Shown: positions 40,853 to 46,411 of the stretch, piece by piece
Numbering within the stretch: the first letter of the stretch is position 1
How the letters are laid out: every line of letters starts with the position of its first letter
NCBI RefSeq assembly: GCF_001730225.1
Contig: NZ_MIJE01000005.1
Coordinates: 1-46,411, forward strand
DNA length: 46,411 nucleotides
Reading direction: 5' to 3'
Source of the DNA: Desulfuribacillus alkaliarsenatis
GTDB taxonomy: Bacteria; Bacillota; Bacilli; Desulfuribacillales; Desulfuribacillaceae
Notes under the pieces: model-generated
What the model saw: the letters and a program-made list of their open reading frames with translations, nothing else
Told to the model about the DNA's origin: nothing
Database searches by the model: none
Position numbers and translations under genes: made by a program

Positions 40853-41615
40853 TAGACTCTAATTGAGTTAGCCATTGATTAAAATGTATACAGGCATTAC
40901 GAATAGCAGCTAGGCCTATTTCATCAGCGATGATGGGTCCAGCTGTTTTTTTGTTGTAGCGGTACTCAGGAATCAGATTAATAATTCGCTTTGATGGAGC
41001 AGTTTCAAAGCCGTTATTTATATGTTCTGGGGTCTTAAAGGTTTTAGCCATTCTATTAAGTTTGTCTATGGCTGTTTCTTTTTTGAAAAAATAGCTACTA
41101 AATTTAAGTGGTTCTGTAAGTATAAGAGCTTCAAATTCATGTAGCTGAATATAAGGAATAAACTGTGGATGATTCATATCTTTGGCGACAGCGTCCTCAA
41201 TATAACGTACAATTTCATAAGGGTCTGTATTATTGTCAGATTTATCGGATGAATTAAGAATATCTACATATTGCTCATTTTCTGTCTGAGTATTAGTTAA
41301 TGTATTTAGTCCTGGAAACCCTTTTGGTAGTCCATACAAATCTATCATTGTTGTAAACCAAGCATCAGTATCACGTTCCATCCAGTTTTCTAAATCAAGC
41401 TTAAGCTTTTCGTAGCTGACTAACCCGCCGCGAAAAATCTTACGTCCACGCCTACCTGTTTCCACCATGCGAACCCGCACCTTTAATCCGAATGTTCGTA
41501 AATGCGGAGCAAGTACATCGCGTACAAAGGTTTCCTCTGTCTGTCCTTCGACGACCATGTTTATTCTAATTAAACTATCTTGGTTATTGCTTCTGGTTGA
41601 ATTGCTTTGATTCAT
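40845..41615 (-). CDS. DUF4276-family protein, TOPRIM-like partner of an AAA ATPase
   Basis: The signature MVVEGQTEETFVRDVLAPHL (from about residue 20), DLYGLPKGFPGL and the LHEFEALILTEP segment define DUF4276. The family is predicted to have a TOPRIM-like nuclease fold, and it often sits with an AAA ATPase in anti-phage modules. The start codon follows the ATPase stop with no base between (TAAATG), and the ribosome binding site GGAGGGAGG lies in the ATPase 3' end, so the two are made together. Its 3' end overlaps the c-di-GMP gene tail by 8 bases. Confidence 0.82.
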   Translation of the reverse strand: MNQSNSTRSNNQDSLIRINMVVEGQTEETFVRDVLAPHLRTFGLKVRVRMVETGRRGRKIFRGGLVSYEKLKLDLENWMERDTDAWFTTMIDLYGLPKGFPGLNTLTNTQTENEQYVDILNSSDKSDNNTDPYEIVRYIEDAVAKDMNHPQFIPYIQLHEFEALILTEPLKFSSYFFKKETAIDKLNRMAKTFKTPEHINNGFETAPSKRIINLIPEYRYNKKTAGPIIADEIGLAAIRNACIHFNQWLTQLESIK

Positions 41616-42563
41616 TTATGAAGGCCTCCCTCCAAGGATGTTCTTCTGCCATAATTCACCGAGCGAATAATCCTGAATCCACTTTGCTAATTCAGTAATA
41701 TCTAGGCGTTCAAAGGTAGATTGCCCTTCCTTACGATCGACGACAATAATATCCTGCATATCAAATTCATCTAAAAGCGTGACAGACTGCGTGGATACAA
41801 TCACTTGTGTTTCTAAGGCTACGCTTTGTAAGAGTCCAGAAATAACGTTGATTGCATACGGGTGGAGTCCTAGCTCTGGCTCATCGATGCAGATTAATGC
41901 GGGTAAATTTGGCTGTAGTAGCAATGTAATTAGGGATATCATACGCACCATGCCGTCTGACATATGGCTAGTGTTAAATGTCATTGAACAACCTTTTTCC
42001 TTCCAATAAAAATAAGCTTGGGCATCCTCTGTTTGATTTTCGCCGTTCCATATAAAGTCACCAAAAAACGGAAGGATTTGCTTCAAGGTGGATACTATAC
42101 GCTTATAATGCATCGGATGGTTTATGTAAATATCTTTTAGAGTATTCACGACGGATAAATCGTTGGCTTGATGGAAGCGATAAAACTGCCAATCACAAAT
42201 TTGCCTATAGACTTCATCTAAGGAGCCTGTGGTTGTGTCGCTTTGCTTATACAATTGGTCATGCTCATTAATGGAAAACAAGACAGAGTAAGCATAGTTG
42301 TTATCGTTGCTGAATGAAAGCTCTGCAGTTAGCTGACTTGTTTGTTGGCTTCCGTGATAAAGTATATGAGATGCATCCTTCTGTTTAAGCTCTGTACCCT
42401 TTAAGCTTGCCCGCACCACCTTTTGCAGCATCTGAAGAAATGATATTAAATTTGATTTGCCCGCACCGTTAGCTCCGATTACCACGTTCAGTGCATTTAA
42501 CTCTATATCTAAGCTGCGAATCGATTTATAACCATTTAACTTTAGTCTATTAAGCTGAGTCAT
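41616..42563 (-). CDS. AAA ATPase (OLD/AAA_21-type) of a two-gene module
   Basis: SMC/ABC-like ATPase of 315 aa. Walker A is GANGAGKS (30-37), Walker B is LICIDEPELGLHPY, and VIVSTQSVTLLDEF is the switch segment. The N-terminus LNRLKLNGYKSIRSLDIEL is typical of the family that includes OLD and the ATPase of PARIS-type systems. With the DUF4276 protein downstream it forms an operon of the kind found in defence islands. GGAGGAC precedes the start. Confidence 0.88.
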   Translation of the reverse strand: MTQLNRLKLNGYKSIRSLDIELNALNVVIGANGAGKSNLISFLQMLQKVVRASLKGTELKQKDASHILYHGSQQTSQLTAELSFSNDNNYAYSVLFSINEHDQLYKQSDTTTGSLDEVYRQICDWQFYRFHQANDLSVVNTLKDIYINHPMHYKRIVSTLKQILPFFGDFIWNGENQTEDAQAYFYWKEKGCSMTFNTSHMSDGMVRMISLITLLLQPNLPALICIDEPELGLHPYAINVISGLLQSVALETQVIVSTQSVTLLDEFDMQDIIVVDRKEGQSTFERLDITELAKWIQDYSLGELWQKNILGGRPS

Positions 42564-42603
42564 TAATTGTCCTCCTAACTACTAATAGTTTATAATTAGT
42601 TTC

Positions 42604-42631
42604 ATTATAGCATGAATTGAGCAGTTGGCAG
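42604..42631 (-). promoter_or_regulatory. Possible sigma-A promoter of the ATPase/DUF4276 pair
   Basis: On the minus strand CTGCCA, 16 bases, then a perfect TATAAT, about 40 bases before the ATPase start. The -35 is weak. Confidence 0.45.
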
Positions 42632-42767
42632 TATTAGTTAGCATTAGTTTCATTTTTTTGTCAGACCTAGTATAATAAAGAAGACTTGATTCAGGTGGAA
42701 TTTAACTACTCCTTAATATTAGTCGCACTTATTCTATACTCTACATGAACTTTAGGAGAAAAATTTT

Positions 42768-45440
42768 ATGCAAGTAATAGTATCCCATATTAATATTGAC
42801 TTTGACGGATTAGCATCCATAGTGGCTGCTAAGAAGCTGTATCCAAAAGCCAAGATGGTGCTTCCAGATAAAATCAGCATACCCGTACAGCAGTTTCTTG
42901 CAATCTATCGTGACTCTTTCGAGTTTTATGTGCCTAGGCAGATTGATTGGAAGCTTGTTACCCATGTAATCATGGTAGATATTGCAAACCTAGAAAGATT
43001 AGGAGCATTTACGAAAGAGTTGCCCAAAGAGGGTATCCACTATACAGTTTATGACCACCATCAACCGCACGAAACCGATATAAAAGCTGATTCTGGAAAT
43101 GTTGAGCTTATTGGAGCAACAGTAACGATGCTATTGGAGCAAATCGAAGCTAATAAAATACCGATAACGTCATTTGAAGCTACGGTGATGGCTATAGGTC
43201 TCTATTCTGACACAGGTTCATTTACATATCTAGGTACTACAGCTCGCGATATGAAAGCGGCAAGCTATTTAATGGAGCAGGGGGCTAATCTAGCAATTGT
43301 AGCTAGTTATACTGATCGACCGCTATTACAGGAGCAGCAGCAAATCCTTAATTCCTTATTATTAAATGCCACGGAAATTCAGGTACAAGGTATAGAAATA
43401 TTAATAAGCTGGCACCGCCAAAAAGACTACCTTGGTGGGCTGGCGATTTTAGCACGAAAATTACTCGATGTTACTGGTAGCCATGCCGCTTTTATAGTTG
43501 TAGAAATGGCAAAAAAGGTATTCATAATTGGTCGTTCTAGCACTGAACGCGTAGATGTACTGCCGATAATTTCAAGCTACGATGGTGGGGGACATAGTAA
43601 AGCAGCTTCAGCTAGTGTTAAGCATGGGGATTGCTTAGAGATTGTTAAGCAGATTAAAGAGGCTTTGCCATCTATAGTGAGGGCGGCAGTAGTAGCTAGA
43701 GGTATGATGACATCGGCAGTGAAGACGATTGCTCCAGAGACAACGATTGAAGACGCTGCGAAGATGATGCTTAGGTATGGACACACTGGTTTTCCAATTG
43801 TTAAGGGTGAACAACTAGTAGGGATTATCTCTCGACGTGATTTAGATAAAGCAACTCATCACGGACTTGGACATGCCCCGGTGAAGGGATTTATGAGTAA
43901 GGATCTAGTGACTATTACACCTGATACGACTTTAGAAGAAATACAGAATATTATGATTGAGCACAATGTTGGCAGAATGCCAGTTATGGATAATAATCAG
44001 TTAGTTGGTATAGTTTCACGTACCGATGTTGTTGAATTTCTCCATGGCAAAGACGTACAAACAAATGCAGAAATTGACGGCTTAGGTAACAAACCGATTG
44101 TTATGAATCTAATGGACGCGATGAATAAGAATATAGACGATATTATCTATTCATTACTACGTAATATTGGGGAAAAAGCAGATAAGCTAGGTTTTAAAGC
44201 ATATATTATTGGTGGAGTTGTGCGGGATTTAGTTATTGGCTTTAAAAATGAAGATATAGATATTGTTGTTGAAGGCGACGGAATTCAATTTGCACAGATG
44301 CTAGCCGAGGAGTTCGGTGGTTCAGTTCGAAGTCATGAAAAGTTTGGGACAGCCACCTGGAAGACTGACGAGTTTTGCGTAGCTAACAAATCATATTGCC
44401 GTGAAGGGCTTAAATTTGATATCACAACAGCGCGCAGGGAGTACTACGATTATCCAGCGGCTCTGCCAACGGTGGAGCGCTCCAGCTTGAAAGAGGATTT
44501 ATATCGTAGGGATTTCACAATTAACGCCATGGCGATTCAAATTAACGATAGTGAATTCGGTAAACTCATTGATTACTTCCATGGAATTAAAGATATAAAT
44601 AATAAAAAAATTCGAGTACTCTATAATCTCAGTTTTGTTGAAGATCCGACTAGGATATTAAGAGCTGTTCGCTTTGAGCAACGCTTTGGTTTTTTAATGG
44701 ATGGACATACCCAAGAACTTGCCTTAAACTCCCTAGATAAAATTCCAGCAGTATCTGAGGTGCGAATTGCCAATGAACTTAAAAATCTTTTTCAAGAACA
44801 GCATCCAGTCGAAGCCATTGAACGATTAGCTGCATTAGGGGTTTGGGATTATATTATTGGTGATGGTGTGGCCAGCTTAGAGGTTTTAGAACGTGTCAAG
44901 GAGTTAAAGGGTGTAATAAAAATAGTAACGAACAAAAACGTAAACAATCAGGACATTCATATTACATCACCTTATGATAATGATAAATATCGATTCTGGA
45001 TATGCTACCTAGCGTCCCTGTTCTATGACAACGACCAATGGTTAGAGCGAGTGCAGAGATTCACGTTAAATAACGATGATGTAGAAGTGCTCAATCACAT
45101 CCAAAAGCTAGAAGCAATATGGCAAGATAAAATATTTATGCAAACTTCATTAGGAGTTATTCATCGCGAGTTATACCAATTCCGGGTTGAGGCAATCATA
45201 TTTGTACTTACCTTGACTTCGGATTATCGTCAGCAAGCTAAAACAATTATTGAGTATTTACAAAAAAGGGTAGCAATACCAGCGCTTCTAACGGGCAAAA
45301 AGCTGAAGGAGCTAGGCATTAAGCCAGGGCCGATATATTCGGAAATTTTGTTTGAGTATGAATGTGCGTATTTAAACGGAGAAATAAGTAACAAAGATCA
45401 GATAAATTATTGGCTGCAATCTTGTATAGATGATAGATAG
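42768..45440 (+). CDS. DHH-CBS-tRNA nucleotidyltransferase fusion (CCA- or A-adding)
   Basis: An 890-aa, three-part protein. Residues 1-305 are a DHH/DHHA1 phosphoesterase (SHINIDFDGLAS, MVDIAN, DHH at 96-98, and GGGHSKAASASVKHG of DHHA1). Residues 312-430 are two CBS repeats (GHTGFPIVKGEQLVGIISRR and VGRMPVMDNNQLVGIVSRTD). From 470 on it is a class II nucleotidyltransferase: IIGGVVRDLVIG, catalytic D496/D498 in EDIDIVVEGDG, RRDFTINAMAI and DPTRILRAVRFEQRFG. It matures or repairs tRNA 3' ends. Similar long forms occur in anaerobic Bacillota, Aquifex and deltaproteobacteria, where some add only the terminal A. TTTAGGAG precedes ATG 42768. Confidence 0.93.
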   Translation: MQVIVSHINIDFDGLASIVAAKKLYPKAKMVLPDKISIPVQQFLAIYRDSFEFYVPRQIDWKLVTHVIMVDIANLERLGAFTKELPKEGIHYTVYDHHQPHETDIKADSGNVELIGATVTMLLEQIEANKIPITSFEATVMAIGLYSDTGSFTYLGTTARDMKAASYLMEQGANLAIVASYTDRPLLQEQQQILNSLLLNATEIQVQGIEILISWHRQKDYLGGLAILARKLLDVTGSHAAFIVVEMAKKVFIIGRSSTERVDVLPIISSYDGGGHSKAASASVKHGDCLEIVKQIKEALPSIVRAAVVARGMMTSAVKTIAPETTIEDAAKMMLRYGHTGFPIVKGEQLVGIISRRDLDKATHHGLGHAPVKGFMSKDLVTITPDTTLEEIQNIMIEHNVGRMPVMDNNQLVGIVSRTDVVEFLHGKDVQTNAEIDGLGNKPIVMNLMDAMNKNIDDIIYSLLRNIGEKADKLGFKAYIIGGVVRDLVIGFKNEDIDIVVEGDGIQFAQMLAEEFGGSVRSHEKFGTATWKTDEFCVANKSYCREGLKFDITTARREYYDYPAALPTVERSSLKEDLYRRDFTINAMAIQINDSEFGKLIDYFHGIKDINNKKIRVLYNLSFVEDPTRILRAVRFEQRFGFLMDGHTQELALNSLDKIPAVSEVRIANELKNLFQEQHPVEAIERLAALGVWDYIIGDGVASLEVLERVKELKGVIKIVTNKNVNNQDIHITSPYDNDKYRFWICYLASLFYDNDQWLERVQRFTLNNDDVEVLNHIQKLEAIWQDKIFMQTSLGVIHRELYQFRVEAIIFVLTLTSDYRQQAKTIIEYLQKRVAIPALLTGKKLKELGIKPGPIYSEILFEYECAYLNGEISNKDQINYWLQSCIDDR

Positions 45441-45490
45441 AAACGATGTAGATGGATTATGAGTCTTTAGTAGCAATTACAGTAATAAAG

Positions 45491-45524
45491 AAAAGTTTAG
45501 TTGCAGATAACTAAACTTTTTTTT
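45491..45524 (+). terminator. Terminator after the tRNA nucleotidyltransferase
   Basis: AAAAGTTTAGTT (45491-45502) and AACTAAACTTTT (45509-45520) form a perfect 12-bp stem around GCAGAT, followed by TTTT. The right arm also contains the TAAA of the fliD promoter. Confidence 0.9.
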
Positions 45525-45538
45525 ATTAGCGCCGATAT
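45512..45538 (+). promoter_or_regulatory. Sigma-D promoter of fliD
   Basis: TAAA (45512-45515), 15 bases, then GCCGATAT (45531-45538), a full consensus match, about 60 bases before the fliD start. Confidence 0.9.
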
Positions 45539-45598
45539 ATACTGTAAGAATAAGTATGTTTAGGTAAACGTCTAGGCAGAAATTTTGGAGGTGCTAGT

Positions 45599-46411
45599 AT
45601 GGTTGGTCCAATTCGCTTTGGTGGTTTAGCCAGTGGTATGGATACAGAAACAATGATAAAGGATTTAATGCGAGCGGAACGGATGCCGATGGACCGCATG
45701 TTTCAACGTAAACAATGGACGGAGTGGCAGCGTGACGCTTTTCGTGAAGTTAATTCAAAAATGCTAGAATTTCGTAACATAGCAGGAGACATGAGGTTAC
45801 AAGGGACATTTCTAGCTCGCAAGGTAACTTCAACAGATTCTAATGCTGTGACGGCTAGAGCTGTCGGAGCAGGTGCTAACTTTACGTCACAAATTCGTGT
45901 AAACCAGGTAGCAGAAGCGGCTTATATAAATAGTGCAGAAGCAGTATCGATTAATCACACAAGTGCGGAAGACATGCAAGAGCATGTAGGGAAGAAGTTT
46001 ACCATTAATGGCACTGAATTTACGGTTAGAGACAATGAAACACTAAATCAACTGATAAGTAGAATTAATAACAGTAAAGCAGGAGTATCGATGTTTTACG
46101 ATACTCAAACAAATAAGGTTTCAATGTCTTCTAGAGAAACAGGTTTAGATGGTTTAGATTTAGTGGATGATTCTGATTTTTTACATGAAGTACTTAATTT
46201 ATATGAAGTAAACAATGGAGATGAACCAGTTAACTATAGCAATGGTAAAAATGCTAAATTTGTACTTAATGGCTTAGAGACTGAACGTAAAGCTAACGTT
46301 TTTACAATTAGTGGAGTGGAATATACCATTAAAGCTGTTACAGATAATGCTGTAACCGTTTCTTCTGTATCAGATACTGATGCCATCTTCGATAAAATTA
46401 AAGGGTTTGTA
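45599..46411 (+). CDS. fliD: FliD filament cap protein (runs off right edge)
   Basis: FliD caps the filament and guides flagellin assembly. The N-terminus MVGPIRFGGLASGMDTETMI, then KDLMRAERMPMDRMFQRKQW, is the family signature (GLxSGxD, then I..LM..ER.P). The hook-associated part VTARAVGAGANFTSQIRVNQ follows. The first 271 codons lie in the window and are open to the end. ATG 45599 follows TTGGAGGTG. It is separated from fliS, its usual operon partner, by about 9 kb. Confidence 0.95.
   Translation, partial: MVGPIRFGGLASGMDTETMIKDLMRAERMPMDRMFQRKQWTEWQRDAFREVNSKMLEFRNIAGDMRLQGTFLARKVTSTDSNAVTARAVGAGANFTSQIRVNQVAEAAYINSAEAVSINHTSAEDMQEHVGKKFTINGTEFTVRDNETLNQLISRINNSKAGVSMFYDTQTNKVSMSSRETGLDGLDLVDDSDFLHEVLNLYEVNNGDEPVNYSNGKNAKFVLNGLETERKANVFTISGVEYTIKAVTDNAVTVSSVSDTDAIFDKIKGFV

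Noticed and set aside
42595-42654. Direct repeat ATTAGTTTCATT (42595-42606 and 42643-42654)
   Set aside because: Low-complexity AT-rich sequence around the minus-strand promoter; two copies alone do not support an operator or attachment site.

Overview
The window looks like a chromosome segment of a low-GC, motile, spore-former-type Bacillota (Bacillales-like). The conserved order degS-degU-degV-comFA-comFC-yvyF-flgM-flgN-flgK-flgL-yviE-fliW-csrA-hag is the Bacillus-type late-flagellar/competence locus (comFB is missing). An octahaem lipoprotein at the left edge suggests an anaerobe or facultative respirer with extracellular cytochromes; a Desulfuribacillus-like host is a guess only.

Layout. 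1-104 is the start of a transposase reading out of the window to the left. 541-1425 is an eight-haem c-type lipoprotein. 1610-3487 is a membrane-anchored protein I do not recognise. 3660-15929 is the DegSU/competence/late-flagellar block ending in flagellin, with near-perfect sigma-D promoters before flgM and flagellin and a CsrA-type hairpin in the flagellin leader. 16007-35565 is an accessory island inserted between flagellin and fliS. 35677-39000 holds fliS, a small helical protein, a second flagellin on the minus strand, a YjfB-like protein and a second YvyF-like protein. 39128-40852 is a PAS-PAS-GGDEF-HD-GYP c-di-GMP enzyme. 40845-42563 (minus) is an AAA ATPase/DUF4276 pair resembling OLD/PARIS-type defence modules. 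42768-45440 is a DHH-CBS-tRNA nucleotidyltransferase fusion. fliD starts at 45599 and runs off the right end, again behind a near-perfect sigma-D promoter.

The island is the most interesting part. It begins with two Maf-type (DUF115) flagellin glycosyltransferases, one a tandem duplicate of the whole Maf module. A NeuB-like synthase, a CMP-sugar synthetase fused to a KdsC/HAD phosphatase, and a CBS-fused cupin mannose-6-phosphate isomerase follow. With no pseudaminic or legionaminic acid genes present, this set fits fructose-6-P to mannose-6-P to KDN-9-P to KDN to CMP-KDN. Next come a sulfatase-fold transferase and a LicD-family transferase that share the same kind of N-terminal Rossmann domain, then a methyltransferase, a HAD phosphatase, a LicC-like cytidylyltransferase and an APS-kinase-like protein. 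A complete phosphonate branch closes it: PEP mutase fused to a nucleotidyltransferase, phosphonopyruvate decarboxylase, a second cytidylyltransferase, and an iron-type alcohol dehydrogenase expected to make 2-hydroxyethylphosphonate, with a double GNAT protein at the end. I infer a pathway that makes a phosphonate, activates it as a CMP ester and attaches it to a Maf-added nonulosonic acid on flagellin. Decayed fragments of a cytidylyltransferase and a methyltransferase show that this glycan locus has been remodelled.
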